Shown one piece after another: positions 7,290 to 16,937 of a stretch of DNA of 52,613 bases. Position 1 is the first letter of the stretch. Every line of letters begins with the position of its first letter. The translations under genes were made by a program, and so were the position numbers. Origin of the DNA: Blautia sp. (GTDB lineage Bacteria > Bacillota > Clostridia > Lachnospirales > Lachnospiraceae); contig JALFGN010000092.1 of the NCBI GenBank assembly GCA_022777285.1, positions 1-52,613 of the forward strand. The letters are read 5' to 3'. The notes under the pieces are model-generated. The model worked only from the letters and a program-made list of their open reading frames with translations. It had not been told where the DNA came from and did no database searches.

Positions 7290-8342
7290 TCAACGAAGAA
7301 GCATCAACGCTTCTTTTGGAAACACCATATAGGGAGGCAACTTTTCCTGTCCTCCATCCTCAAAATTGTCCTTCTTCTGCATCCACCAGATTCTGCTGCT
7401 GCCAGGCGCACATGCATTCCGAAATAAATATTGCTTTTCAAAAGGTGTTTCCATGTAACCTGCGATTGCAATTTCCATGGTATTTTCTTCTGTCTTTTCC
7501 CATACCGGATAAATAAAATGGCCCCGAATCCCCACATAACGGATTTCATCCCCTACCGGCTCTTTCGTCTTCAAAACAAAATCCCAGTCCTTTGCGTAGA
7601 TTTCATATGTGCCCATTTTCTGAACTGCAGATATATTTTTACATCCGGTAAGCTTTGCAGCTTCCATTTTCTCAGGATTCGAAAATACCTCAGCAGTACT
7701 GCCTTTTAATATACTTTTTCCATCCTCCAGAAGAATCAGACGATCACAGAAACGAAAAATCTCATCTCTGGAATGCGAAACCATAAGCACATCTTTCCCA
7801 TAATCCTTCAGAAGTTCCAACATTTCCAACTGCAATTCATCTTTCAGAAAACCATCCAAAGCAGAAAAAGGTTCATCCAGCATGATAATCTCCGGTTGAT
7901 GAAGAAGCATACGGGCCAGCGCAACTCTCTGCTGCTGTCCTCCTGAAATCTGGGAAGGATATCTCCGTTCCAGTCCTTCCAGTCGGAAACGCCGGATCTG
8001 TTCTTTTATTTTCTGTTCTTTTTCTCTTTTCTTTCCTTTCATGGCAACTGCAAGATTTTGTTCTACAGTCATAGTCGGAAAAAGGGCATAATTCTGGAAC
8101 AAATAGCCTACGTTTCGCTCCTGTACAGAGAGACTGATCTTTTTTTCCGAATCATACAGGATTCGTCCATTCAGTACAATCTTTCCTTTATCCGATTTTT
8201 CAATCCCTGCGATACATTTTAATGTCATACTTTTTCCACATCCGGATGCCCCGAGAATCCCCATACATCCACCTTCTGTATGAAAATCCACATTCAGTTG
8301 GAAGCCAGGAAATTTTTTTTCCATTTGCACCTCTAATCCCAT
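7290..8342 (-). CDS. modC: Molybdate ABC transporter ATP-binding protein
   Basis: 350 residues. Walker A GASGCGKS, Q-loop (YLFQNYALF), signature ISGGQQQRVALARMLL, Walker B MLDEPFSALD and the switch histidine (VSHSRDEIFRF) are all present, with a C-terminal extension where ModC carries its TOBE regulatory domain. Powers molybdate import through ModB. The start codon lies one base after the modB stop, so translation is coupled. Confidence 0.93.
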   Translation of the reverse strand: MGLEVQMEKKFPGFQLNVDFHTEGGCMGILGASGCGKSMTLKCIAGIEKSDKGKIVLNGRILYDSEKKISLSVQERNVGYLFQNYALFPTMTVEQNLAVAMKGKKREKEQKIKEQIRRFRLEGLERRYPSQISGGQQQRVALARMLLHQPEIIMLDEPFSALDGFLKDELQLEMLELLKDYGKDVLMVSHSRDEIFRFCDRLILLEDGKSILKGSTAEVFSNPEKMEAAKLTGCKNISAVQKMGTYEIYAKDWDFVLKTKEPVGDEIRYVGIRGHFIYPVWEKTEENTMEIAIAGYMETPFEKQYLFRNACAPGSSRIWWMQKKDNFEDGGQEKLPPYMVFPKEALMLLR

Positions 8343-8343
8343 C

Positions 8344-9042
8344 TTACATCCACCTGTGTATATTCTTCATGTTTTTTCCTGAAATCAAATTAATCAATGC
8401 CACAATCAAAAATGACAAAATCACAATAACACAAACCCAGAAAGCCGCCGTATCCCAGTTTCCTGCTGCCACTTCTGAAGCAATCGCCACCGACACAGTT
8501 CTGGTCTTTCCCAGAATATTACCTGCCAGCATAGAAGTAGCCCCATACTCTCCTATCGCTCTTGCAAATGCAAGTACTGTACCGGATGCCAGTCCGGGAG
8601 CAGCTACCGGAACCACGACTTTCCAGAAAATTTTTCTCTCGGACATTCCCAGGGTTCTTCCTGCATAAATCACATTCACATCTACCTGTTCAAAAGCAGC
8701 TCTTGCATTTCTGTACATAAGAGGGAACGCAATCACGAAAGCAGCAATGACACACCCCGGCCACGTCTGTACCATTTTAATATCAAACTGTGTATACAGA
8801 TATTTTCCGAAGGGTCTCCTCAAGCTGAAGATAAGCAACAGAAAAAATCCTGCAACAGTAGGGGGAAGAACAAGCGGCAACGTCAGCAGACCATCCATAA
8901 AGGCTTTTGTTGTATTATTCAGTTTCATGATAAATCTGGCTGCTGCAACTCCAAAAAAAAATGCCATAATTGTTGCAACGATTCCTGTCTTCAAAGAAAT
9001 AAAAAGAGGACTCCAGTCTATCTTGCTGATCATTTCCGCCAT
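8344..9042 (-). CDS. modB: Molybdate ABC transporter permease
   Basis: 232 residues, hydrophobic with five to six predicted membrane segments and the binding-protein-dependent permease EAA-like loop (ARTLGMSERKIFWKVVVPVAAPGL). N-terminal KIDWSPLFISLKTGI is typical of ModB. It forms the membrane channel of ModABC. It lies 14 bases behind modA and abuts modC. Confidence 0.94.
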   Translation of the reverse strand: MAEMISKIDWSPLFISLKTGIVATIMAFFFGVAAARFIMKLNNTTKAFMDGLLTLPLVLPPTVAGFFLLLIFSLRRPFGKYLYTQFDIKMVQTWPGCVIAAFVIAFPLMYRNARAAFEQVDVNVIYAGRTLGMSERKIFWKVVVPVAAPGLASGTVLAFARAIGEYGATSMLAGNILGKTRTVSVAIASEVAAGNWDTAAFWVCVIVILSFLIVALINLISGKNMKNIHRWM

Positions 9043-9056
9043 AACTTCGTCTCCTT

Positions 9057-9953
9057 TTACTCCGTATATGCCTTAAATCCTGCTGCTGTAAATAAATCCA
9101 TAGGCAGAGAATCTGTCACAATATATTCTTTCAATTCAGCTGCTGCATCTGCCTGTTCTTCAGAAGCTTCTGCATCTTTTATAAGACCAATCGGATAAAT
9201 AGCAGGATCCACCTGATCTGCTGATGCTTCTACTATAATTTCAACCTGATCCGACATGGAAGCTGCATCCGTAGCATATACAACACCAACTTCGTTACTT
9301 CCTTCTGCAACTGCAGTAAGTACTGCTGTAACATTTGCACCTTCATTAATTTCCATACCCATAACCTGATCTTTAATTCCTATATTTTCAAACAGTTTTC
9401 TTGCATACTGTCCTACTGGTACATCTTCTCCTGCAAGTGCAAGGCTGGATGCTTCTGTAATATTTTCAAATCCTGTTACTGCGGTTTCTTCTCCTGCCGG
9501 TTTGATCAGCACAATTTTATTTTCCAGAAGATTGCTTACAGAGCCCTCAACTACAAATCCGCCCTCTGTCAGTGCATCCATCTGTTTTGTAGCTGCGGAA
9601 AAGAAAATATCACACTGTGCTCCCTCTTCAATCTGTGTCTGAAGTGTCCCGGAACTGTCTGCATTATAAATAATGTTTACATCCGGGTGTGCTTTTTCAT
9701 ATTCCGTTTTAATTTCCTCCATTGTATTTTTCAGGCTGGCTGCAATGAATACATAAATATCTTTTTTTTCTGTTTCTTCTGTTGCTGTTTCTTCTGCTTC
9801 TTCCTGAACCTGATCTTCAGAAGCTTCTTCCTGCGCAGAAGTCTCTGTCTGATCCGTGTTTTCCTTCGTCTCACTGTCCTTGCTGCCGCATCCTGCAATA
9901 AGAACTCCGCTCAGCATCAATGCAAACAAAGCTGCCATTCCTTTTCTTTTCAT
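9057..9953 (-). CDS. modA: Molybdate-binding lipoprotein ModA
   Basis: 298 residues. Signal peptide with lipobox LIAGC (acylated cysteine C22), then an unusually long acidic linker (about residues 24-64, rich in E, T and Q) that would hold the domain off the membrane, then the oxyanion-binding fold (FIAASLKNTMEEI, NADSSGTLQTQIEEGAQCDI). It captures molybdate, possibly tungstate, outside the membrane for ModBC. First gene of the operon with its own sigma-A promoter and tandem repeats in the leader. Confidence 0.93.
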   Translation of the reverse strand: MKRKGMAALFALMLSGVLIAGCGSKDSETKENTDQTETSAQEEASEDQVQEEAEETATEETEKKDIYVFIAASLKNTMEEIKTEYEKAHPDVNIIYNADSSGTLQTQIEEGAQCDIFFSAATKQMDALTEGGFVVEGSVSNLLENKIVLIKPAGEETAVTGFENITEASSLALAGEDVPVGQYARKLFENIGIKDQVMGMEINEGANVTAVLTAVAEGSNEVGVVYATDAASMSDQVEIIVEASADQVDPAIYPIGLIKDAEASEEQADAAAELKEYIVTDSLPMDLFTAAGFKAYTE

Positions 9954-9966
9954 ATTTTCCCTCCAT

Positions 9967-10000
9967 TTTTGTTTAGTTTTACCATGTTTTGTTTAGTTTT
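9967..10000. repeat. Two 14-bp direct repeats in the modA leader (putative operator)
   Basis: TTTTGTTTAGTTTT occurs at 9967-9980 and again at 9987-10000, exactly 20 bp (about two helical turns) apart. On the modA strand they sit downstream of the -10, in the 5' untranslated region, where a bound protein would block elongation or initiation. The divergent excisionase-type HTH regulator is the natural candidate; this is inference. Confidence 0.6.
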
Positions 10001-10016
10001 GTTCGGTATATTTTAC

Positions 10017-10045
10017 ATTTTAATCAATTTCACTTTATTTGTCAA
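10017..10045 (-). promoter_or_regulatory. modA promoter (TTGACA-17-TAAAAT)
   Basis: TTGACA (10040-10045) and TAAAAT (10017-10022) with a 17-base spacer on the minus strand, reading toward modA through the 14-bp repeats. Confidence 0.75.
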
Positions 10046-10058
10046 CTCTTGACTCCTC

Positions 10059-10087
10059 TTGACGAAACGAAAAAGTAAGGGTATGCT
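10059..10087 (+). promoter_or_regulatory. Promoter of the divergent HTH regulator
   Basis: TTGACG (10059-10064) and TATGCT (10082-10087) with a 17-base spacer, about 30 bases before the ATG. It is back-to-back with the modA promoter, so one bound regulator could affect both. Confidence 0.6.
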
Positions 10088-10123
10088 TTTTACAAATAAG
10101 TCATAACAAAGGCAGGTAACATT

Positions 10124-11095
10124 ATGAATAAAATCTATACTGCTCAAGAAGTTGCCAACCGGCTGAAAATCAAAAAAACAACAGTTTATGATCTGATCAA
10201 ACGAGGGGAACTAAAAGCCAGCAAGGTAGGAAAGCAGCTTCGTATCAGTCAGCAGCAACTGGACGATTATCTCGGGCTTCATCCGAAAGACAGCCATTCC
10301 TCTCTTTCAGAACTTTCTTTCTCCGCTGTATCCGATATCCCTGCTTACACCGATGAACAGGCTCTTCGAAAAATAGACTATCTGAACAATAGCAGTGGAT
10401 TGATTATCAGCAGTCAGGAATCTGCCATCGTGGAACATTTACGCAGTTTTACACAAATTACAGAAGGGAGCCTTCCAATGCTCCATTCTTACATGAATGA
10501 TTACAACAGTCTTTATTCTCTTTATTATGAAAAAAGCCATCTTGCACTGGTCAGTCTCCATCGTGCTGATCCTTCTTTTCCGATGGAATTTATAAATGCT
10601 CTGCTTCCCGGTATGAATACTCTGGCATTGCATTTGTGCGATTTTCAAATGGGATTTTATGTTAAAAAAGGAAATCCAAAAAACATTAAAATGCCGGCAG
10701 ATCTCTGCCGTTCTGATATTACCTTCCTGAATCGGGAAAGAGGAAGCAATTGCCGTATGCTTCTTGACTTTCTTCTAAAAAAAGAGGGACTATCCGTTTC
10801 TTCTATTTCCGGTTATAAAAACGAACTGCTCTCCCATATGTCTCTTGCAAATGCAATTGCCACAGAACGGGCAGATACCGGTATCGGAGATCTGGGACAG
10901 CTGGGTGCCTATCCTCAGTTGCAAGGAGTTCCTCTGGCTCCCGCTTCGATGTATCTTTTATTTCCGGCTTCCCATAAAAGCCATCCGGCTTTTCAAGCCA
11001 TTTTAAATACCGTATCTTCTGAATCCTTCCGCCTTGGTCTGGAGCATTTCAGAGGATACTCCACAAAAAAAACAGGCACTTTGCAGCACCTGTAA
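10124..11095 (+). CDS. HTH (excisionase-type) regulator with periplasmic-binding-protein-like domain
   Basis: 323 residues. Residues 1-50 are a MerR/excisionase-type winged helix (YTAQEVANRLKIKKTTVYDLIKRG, then LRISQQQLDDYL). The rest is a PBP-like ligand domain of the kind fused to this HTH in one-component molybdate/tungstate regulators. No ModE-type LysR-like HTH or TOBE domain is seen. It is transcribed away from modABC across a shared 170-bp region, so control of mod by molybdate or a related anion is likely but inferred. Confidence 0.85.
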   Translation: MNKIYTAQEVANRLKIKKTTVYDLIKRGELKASKVGKQLRISQQQLDDYLGLHPKDSHSSLSELSFSAVSDIPAYTDEQALRKIDYLNNSSGLIISSQESAIVEHLRSFTQITEGSLPMLHSYMNDYNSLYSLYYEKSHLALVSLHRADPSFPMEFINALLPGMNTLALHLCDFQMGFYVKKGNPKNIKMPADLCRSDITFLNRERGSNCRMLLDFLLKKEGLSVSSISGYKNELLSHMSLANAIATERADTGIGDLGQLGAYPQLQGVPLAPASMYLLFPASHKSHPAFQAILNTVSSESFRLGLEHFRGYSTKKTGTLQHL

Positions 11096-11099
11096 TTTT

Positions 11100-11153
11100 G
11101 TAACGGTTCAAAACCAGACGTTTTGACAACTGGTTCTGAACCGTTACTTTTTT
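11100..11153. terminator. Bidirectional terminator between the mod regulator and glgP
   Basis: An 18-bp stem with one mismatch (11100-11117 with 11130-11147), followed on the plus strand by TTTTTTATTTTA and flanked by A/T runs on the other side. It serves the convergent regulator and glgP genes. Confidence 0.88.
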
Positions 11154-11167
11154 ATTTTATTATCTGA

Positions 11168-13630
11168 TTATTCTGTAATTGTTACTTTATCCAGATGCCA
11201 GATTTCATCTACATACTGCTGGATTGTTCTGTCGGATGAGAATTTTCCGGAGCATGCTGTATTCAGCAGCGCTTTCTTAGCCCAGCCTTTCTCGTCTCTG
11301 TATGCAGCTTCCACTTTTCTGTGTGCTTCTGCATAAGATTTGAAATCAGCAAGAATAAAGTATGTGTCTGCACGGTCGCTACAGTTTGTATTCAGCAGAG
11401 AATCATAAATTTCACGGAACATGTTGAAATCACCATTTGAATAAGTTCCGTTAATCAACTGCATTAATACGTTACGAATATCGGAATCTGTATTGAAATA
11501 ATACATCGGATCATAACCGCCATGGTTTTCGTAGTTGATAACTTCATCAGAAGACAGACCAAAGATAAATGCATTTTCTTCGCCTACTTCTTCTACGATT
11601 TCCACATTTGCACCGTCCATTGTACCAATTGTAACTGCACCGTTCAGCATGAACTTCATGTTACCTGTACCGGATGCTTCTTTACTTGCTGTAGAAATCT
11701 GTTCCGATACGTCTGCTGCTGCAAAGATCATCTCTGCGTTGGACACACGGTAGTTTTCAATAAATACAACTTTCAGTTTGCCGTTGATGGATGCATCATT
11801 ATTGATTACATCTGCAACTGCATTGATCAGTTTGATTGTCTGTTTTGCACGTCTATAACCAGCTGCTGCTTTTGCACCGAAAATAAAGGTTCTTGGATAG
11901 AAATCCATTTCCGGATGTTCTTTGATCTGGTTGTACAGATACATAACATGCAGAATGTTCATCAGCTGACGTTTGTATTCATGGAGACGTTTTACCTGTA
12001 CATCAAAGATAGAATTCGGATTTACTTCAATACCATTGTGCTCCAGAATGTATTTTGCAAGACGTACTTTATTCTGGTATTTGATATTCATGAATTCCTG
12101 CTGTGCTTTCTGATCATCTGCATAAACTTTCAGTTTGGAAAGCTGTTTAAGGTCTGTAATCCATTTATCTCCGATATGATCGGTGATCCAGTCTGCCAGA
12201 AGCGGGTTTGCATGAAGCAGGAAACGTCTCTGTGTAATACCGTTTGTCTTATTGTTGAATTTCTCCGGATACATTTCGTAGAAATCTCTCAGTTCCTGTT
12301 TCTTCAGGATATCTGTATGGAGTCTTGCAACACCGTTCACAGAGTAACCGCCTGCGATTGCCAGATGGGCCATCTTAACCTGTCCATCATAGATGATCGC
12401 CATCTTGCGGATTTTTTCCTGATTTCCAGGATATTTTGCAGAGATTTCAGCAATAAATCTGCGGTTGATTTCTTCAATAATCTGATATACACGCGGAAGC
12501 AGTTTGGAAAACAGTTCAATCGGCCATTTTTCCAGAGCTTCTGCCATAATTGTATGGTTTGTATATGCACAGGTATGGGTAGTGATTTCCCATGCTTCTT
12601 CCCATGTCATGTCTTCCTCATCCAGAAGAATACGCATTAACTCTGCAACTGTCATAGTTGGATGTGTATCGTTCAGCTGGAAAGTTACTTTCTTTGGCAG
12701 ATCACGTAAATCATTGTGTTTTTTCTTAAATTTGGCAATTGCAGACTGAATACTTGCAGAAATAAAGAAGTACTGCTGTTTCAGACGAAGCTCTTTACCT
12801 GCATAATGATTATCATTCGGATAAAGAACATCACAAATATTCTTTGCCAGTGTTTCCTGTTCTACCGCTTTTCTGTATTCACCTTTGTCAAATTCATCCA
12901 GCTGGAATTCGCTGACTGGCTGTGCATCCCAGATACGCAGAGTATTTACGATTTTATTGTTATATCCTACGATTGGCATATCATATGGAATAGCCAGAAC
13001 AGACTGGTAACCTTCCTGAACGAAATGGTTTCTTCCTGTTGCAGGATCATATTTTACGCTTACATAACCGCCGAATTTTATTTCTTTTGCATATTCCGGA
13101 CGACGCAGTTCAAACGGATATCCGTTTTTCAGCCAGTTATCCGGTACTTCTATCTGATATCCATTTTCAATTTTCTGTTTGAACAGACCATAATGATAAC
13201 GAATACCGCATCCATATGCGCAATATCCTAATGTTGCCAGAGAATCCAGGAAACATGCTGCCAGTCTTCCCAGACCTCCGTTTCCAAGAGCCGGGTCTGG
13301 CTCCTGATCTTCGATCACGTTCAGATCAAATCCCAGTTCATCCAGCGCTTCTTTTACTTCGTTATAAGCACACAGGTTGATCAGATTGTTTCCTAATGCA
13401 CGTCCCATAAGGAATTCCATGGAAAGGTAATATACAATCTTAGGATCATCCTTTTCATACTGTTTCTGTGTTAATAACCAGTTGTCAATCACTACATCTT
13501 TCACTGCAAGAGAAACTGCCTGGAACACCTGTTCCTGAGTTGCCTCGTCAATGGTTTTTCTGTAAAGCATTTTTACGTTTTCTTTGACGCTTTTCTTGAA
13601 TTCTTCCTTCTTGAAATGACAATCTAACAT
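11168..13630 (-). CDS. glgP: Glycogen/maltodextrin phosphorylase
   Basis: 820 residues, full length for family GT35. PLP-binding motif KEASGTGNMKFMLNGAVTIG and the N-terminal QEPDPALGNGGLGRLAACFL segment are intact. It releases glucose-1-phosphate from alpha-1,4-glucans using inorganic phosphate in the cytosol. GAGGAGGAAG precedes the ATG. It lies 34 bases behind ileS with no terminator in between, so it may be partly co-transcribed from the ileS T-box promoter. No other glycogen genes are nearby. Confidence 0.95.
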   Translation of the reverse strand: MLDCHFKKEEFKKSVKENVKMLYRKTIDEATQEQVFQAVSLAVKDVVIDNWLLTQKQYEKDDPKIVYYLSMEFLMGRALGNNLINLCAYNEVKEALDELGFDLNVIEDQEPDPALGNGGLGRLAACFLDSLATLGYCAYGCGIRYHYGLFKQKIENGYQIEVPDNWLKNGYPFELRRPEYAKEIKFGGYVSVKYDPATGRNHFVQEGYQSVLAIPYDMPIVGYNNKIVNTLRIWDAQPVSEFQLDEFDKGEYRKAVEQETLAKNICDVLYPNDNHYAGKELRLKQQYFFISASIQSAIAKFKKKHNDLRDLPKKVTFQLNDTHPTMTVAELMRILLDEEDMTWEEAWEITTHTCAYTNHTIMAEALEKWPIELFSKLLPRVYQIIEEINRRFIAEISAKYPGNQEKIRKMAIIYDGQVKMAHLAIAGGYSVNGVARLHTDILKKQELRDFYEMYPEKFNNKTNGITQRRFLLHANPLLADWITDHIGDKWITDLKQLSKLKVYADDQKAQQEFMNIKYQNKVRLAKYILEHNGIEVNPNSIFDVQVKRLHEYKRQLMNILHVMYLYNQIKEHPEMDFYPRTFIFGAKAAAGYRRAKQTIKLINAVADVINNDASINGKLKVVFIENYRVSNAEMIFAAADVSEQISTASKEASGTGNMKFMLNGAVTIGTMDGANVEIVEEVGEENAFIFGLSSDEVINYENHGGYDPMYYFNTDSDIRNVLMQLINGTYSNGDFNMFREIYDSLLNTNCSDRADTYFILADFKSYAEAHRKVEAAYRDEKGWAKKALLNTACSGKFSSDRTIQQYVDEIWHLDKVTITE

Positions 13631-13664
13631 ATCTTCCTCCTCTAATTAACTGCGTAAAACAGAT

Positions 13665-16600
13665 TTATCTGGATACCTTTTCCACTCCTAAGGTTACATT
13701 TTCAGAGTTGATTTTCCATTCTTTTACATATCCTTCTGTTTTATCATACACAACTGCTTCTGCTAAAACTTCAGATTTAATCTGTTCTTCGTGAGCACGG
13801 AAAATGCCTTCAATCACCTGATTGTTGCTCAGGTAAATTCTAATCTTGTCCATTACTTCGAATCCGGCTTCTTTACGCATTGTCTGTACTTTGCTGATGA
13901 TTTCTCTTACATACCCCTCTTCGATTAATTCCGGAGTCAGGTTTGTGTCAAGTACAACCGTGATGTCATTGTCTGATTCAGAAACATAACCTTCCATCTG
14001 GGCGGTGTCAATAAGTAAATCACTCTCTAATAATACAATCTCTTCCCCGTTTATGTCAAGTTTCAGCTGACCGGATATTTTTATTTCATCCATTGCTCTA
14101 TTTCCATCAAGTTCTGTAAGAGCATTTTTAATTGCATTTAAGTGCTTTCCGTATTTTGGTCCTACGGTACGAAGCTGCGGTTTAAAGCTGTAAGATGTAA
14201 AGTCTCTTACATCATCCGTAAATGCCATTTCCTTTACATTTAACTCATCAATAATGATATCTTTATAGAAATCAGAGAGCGTAAATGCGGATTTTACAAA
14301 CATCTTTCCAATCGGCTGACGGTTCTTGATATTTGCTGCATTTCTGCAGGCGCGTCCCATTACTACGATCTCCAGAAGATCCTTCATATCTTCTTCCAGT
14401 TTATTGTCGATCCATGCTTCATTTGCAACAGGGAAGTCACACAGATGAATACTTTCCAGAGCTTCTTTATCAATGCTTCTTACAAGATTCTGATAAATAT
14501 CTTCTGTCATAAACGGAATCATCGGAGCAGCCAGTTTTGCAACAGTTACCAGTGCGGTATACAGGGTCATATAAGCATTGATCTTATCCTGTTCCATTCC
14601 TTTTGCCCAGAAACGTTCGCGGCTTCTGCGCACATACCAGTTACTCATATCGTCCACAAATTCCTGAAGAGCACGGGCAGTTTCCGGAATCTTATAATTT
14701 TCCAGATCCTGATCCACAGTCTTAATCAGGGTATTTAATTTTGACAGGAGCCATTTATCCATAACCGGAAGTTTATCGTATTCCAGTTCATATTTTGTAG
14801 CATCAAATTCGTCAATATTTGCATATAATACAAAGAACGCATAGGTATTCCACAGAGTACCCATAAATTTACGTTGACCTTCCTGAACCGCTTTTCCATG
14901 GAAACGATTTGGCAGCCATGGTGCACTGTTTACATAGAAATACCAGCGGATCGCATCTGCTCCATAGGTTTCCAGAGCCTGGAACGGATCTACTGCATTT
15001 CCTTTTGATTTACTCATCTTCTGTCCATTTTCATCCTGCACATGTCCAAGAACAATAACATTTTCATATGGAGCCTTATTAAAGAGCAGGGTAGACTCTG
15101 CCAGAAGAGAATAGAACCATCCTCTCGTCTGATCAACAGCCTCTGAAATGAACTGTGCAGGGAACTGTTTTTCGAACAATTCTTTATTTTCAAATGGATA
15201 ATGATGCTGTGCAAATGGCATTGCACCAGAATCAAACCAGCAGTCAATTACTTCCGGAACACGATGCATAGGCTTACCGCAAACCGGACAAGTCAGGGTA
15301 ATTTCATCAATATATGGGCGATGCAATTCCACAGTTTTTGCCTTTTCATCACCGCTCATTTCAAAGAGTTCTTCTCTGCTTCCGATCGAATGCATATGTC
15401 CGCATTCACATTCCCAGATGTTCAGAGGTGTTCCCCAGTAACGGTTTCTGGAAATACCCCAGTCCTGCACATTCTCCAGCCAATCTCCAAAACGGCCTTT
15501 TCCAATGCTTTCCGGGATCCAGTTAATCGTGTTATTGTTACGAATCAGATCATCTTTGACTGCTGTCATTTTAATAAACCAGGACTCACGTGCATAGTAG
15601 ATAAGCGGTGTGTCACAACGCCAGCAATGCGGATAATCATGCTCAAATTTCGGAGCATCAAAGAGCAGGCCTTTTGCTTCCAGATCCTTTAATACTTCCG
15701 GATCTGCGCTCTTTACATTTGCATCCTTTTCCATTTCTGCTTTGGATGGTTTTGCACGCATTCCCGCAAAAGGTGTTTCTGCTGTCATACATCCTTTTTC
15801 ATCTACGAATTTAACCAGAGGAAGGTCATATTCACGTCCTACACGGGCATCATCTTCACCAAATGCCGGTGCAATATGAACGATACCAGTACCATCTGAC
15901 ATTGTAACGTAATCATCACAGATTACATAATGTGCTTTTTTATGCTGTTTTTCTGCTTCTTTCGCAGCACATTCATAAAGAGCCACATATTCTTTTCTTT
16001 CCAGATCTGTTCCCTTGAAAGTTTCCAGAACTTCGTATGCAGGCTTATCATCTTCTGCCAGTTTTCCAAGTACTTTATCCAGAAGTGCTTCTGCCATATA
16101 ATACACATAACCGTCCGCTGCTTTTACTTTGCAGTAAATATCAGAAGGGTTTACACATAATGCCACATTCGATGGTAAAGTCCAAGGTGTCGTTGTCCAT
16201 GCCAGGAAATATGCATCCTCTCCCACCACTTTAAAACGTACAACTGCTGAACGTTCTTTTACTGTTTTATAACCCTGTGCCACTTCCTGAGAAGAAAGTG
16301 GGGTACCACAGCGAGGACAATAAGGAACAATTTTGAATCCTTTATACAGAAGTTTTTTCTCCCAGATCTGTTTCAGGGCCCACCATTCTGACTCAATATA
16401 GTCATCATGATATGTGACATATGGATTCTCCATATCTGCCCAGAAACCTACGGTTGAGGAGAAATCTTCCCACATTCCTTTATATTTCCATACACTTTCT
16501 TTACACTGCTGAATAAAAGGTTCCATACCATATTCTTCAATCTGTTCCTTTCCATCCAGTCCCAGTTTCTTTTCTACTTCCAGTTCTACCGGAAGTCCAT

Positions 16601-16862
16601 GGGTATCCCATCCGGCTTTTCTCGGCACCATATAGCCTTTCATTGTACGGTATCTTGGAATCATATCCTTGATTACACGAGTAAGCACATGGCCAATATG
16701 TGGTTTTCCATTTGCAGTCGGAGGTCCGTCATAGAAGGTATAAGTTTCTCCTTCTTTTCTGTGCTCCATACTTTTCTTAAAGATCTGATTGTCTTCCCAG
16801 AACTTCTCAATATTCTTTTCTCTTTCCACAAAATTCATATTTGTGGGGACTTTCTGATACAT
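13665..16862 (-). CDS. ileS: Isoleucine--tRNA ligase, eukaryote-like type 2
   Basis: 1065 residues from the ATG at 16862 (AAAGGAG 7 bases upstream); the in-frame extension covers leader sequence and is rejected. HIGH motif PHIGH (residues 54-58) and KMSKS (GQKMSKSKGN) are present, with the editing domain between them and the anticodon-binding domain after. The length and the DMIPRYRTMKGYMVPRKAGWD region are of the IleRS2/eukaryote-like kind, which tends to be insensitive to mupirocin; that property is inferred. Expression is controlled by an Ile T-box. Confidence 0.95.
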   Translation of the reverse strand: MYQKVPTNMNFVEREKNIEKFWEDNQIFKKSMEHRKEGETYTFYDGPPTANGKPHIGHVLTRVIKDMIPRYRTMKGYMVPRKAGWDTHGLPVELEVEKKLGLDGKEQIEEYGMEPFIQQCKESVWKYKGMWEDFSSTVGFWADMENPYVTYHDDYIESEWWALKQIWEKKLLYKGFKIVPYCPRCGTPLSSQEVAQGYKTVKERSAVVRFKVVGEDAYFLAWTTTPWTLPSNVALCVNPSDIYCKVKAADGYVYYMAEALLDKVLGKLAEDDKPAYEVLETFKGTDLERKEYVALYECAAKEAEKQHKKAHYVICDDYVTMSDGTGIVHIAPAFGEDDARVGREYDLPLVKFVDEKGCMTAETPFAGMRAKPSKAEMEKDANVKSADPEVLKDLEAKGLLFDAPKFEHDYPHCWRCDTPLIYYARESWFIKMTAVKDDLIRNNNTINWIPESIGKGRFGDWLENVQDWGISRNRYWGTPLNIWECECGHMHSIGSREELFEMSGDEKAKTVELHRPYIDEITLTCPVCGKPMHRVPEVIDCWFDSGAMPFAQHHYPFENKELFEKQFPAQFISEAVDQTRGWFYSLLAESTLLFNKAPYENVIVLGHVQDENGQKMSKSKGNAVDPFQALETYGADAIRWYFYVNSAPWLPNRFHGKAVQEGQRKFMGTLWNTYAFFVLYANIDEFDATKYELEYDKLPVMDKWLLSKLNTLIKTVDQDLENYKIPETARALQEFVDDMSNWYVRRSRERFWAKGMEQDKINAYMTLYTALVTVAKLAAPMIPFMTEDIYQNLVRSIDKEALESIHLCDFPVANEAWIDNKLEEDMKDLLEIVVMGRACRNAANIKNRQPIGKMFVKSAFTLSDFYKDIIIDELNVKEMAFTDDVRDFTSYSFKPQLRTVGPKYGKHLNAIKNALTELDGNRAMDEIKISGQLKLDINGEEIVLLESDLLIDTAQMEGYVSESDNDITVVLDTNLTPELIEEGYVREIISKVQTMRKEAGFEVMDKIRIYLSNNQVIEGIFRAHEEQIKSEVLAEAVVYDKTEGYVKEWKINSENVTLGVEKVSR

Positions 16863-16905
16863 AAAACTTCTCCTTTCTCTCATGCAATGAACATTCGGAA
16901 TTTTT

Positions 16906-16937
16906 ATGATATAGGAAATCACAATTTCCTATATCAT
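16906..16937. repeat. 14-bp perfect inverted repeat between the T-box terminator and ileS
   Basis: ATGATATAGGAAAT (16906-16919), a 4-base loop CACA, then ATTTCCTATATCAT (16924-16937). It begins within the T-tract of the T-box terminator, so it is transcribed only in read-through mRNA. No T-run follows it on the ileS strand. Confidence 0.8.

Noticed and set aside
11522-12640. 372-codon plus-strand ORF opposite glgP
   Set aside because: Antisense shadow of a strongly conserved gene; the product is Cys/Phe/Ile-rich low-complexity with no recognisable fold.
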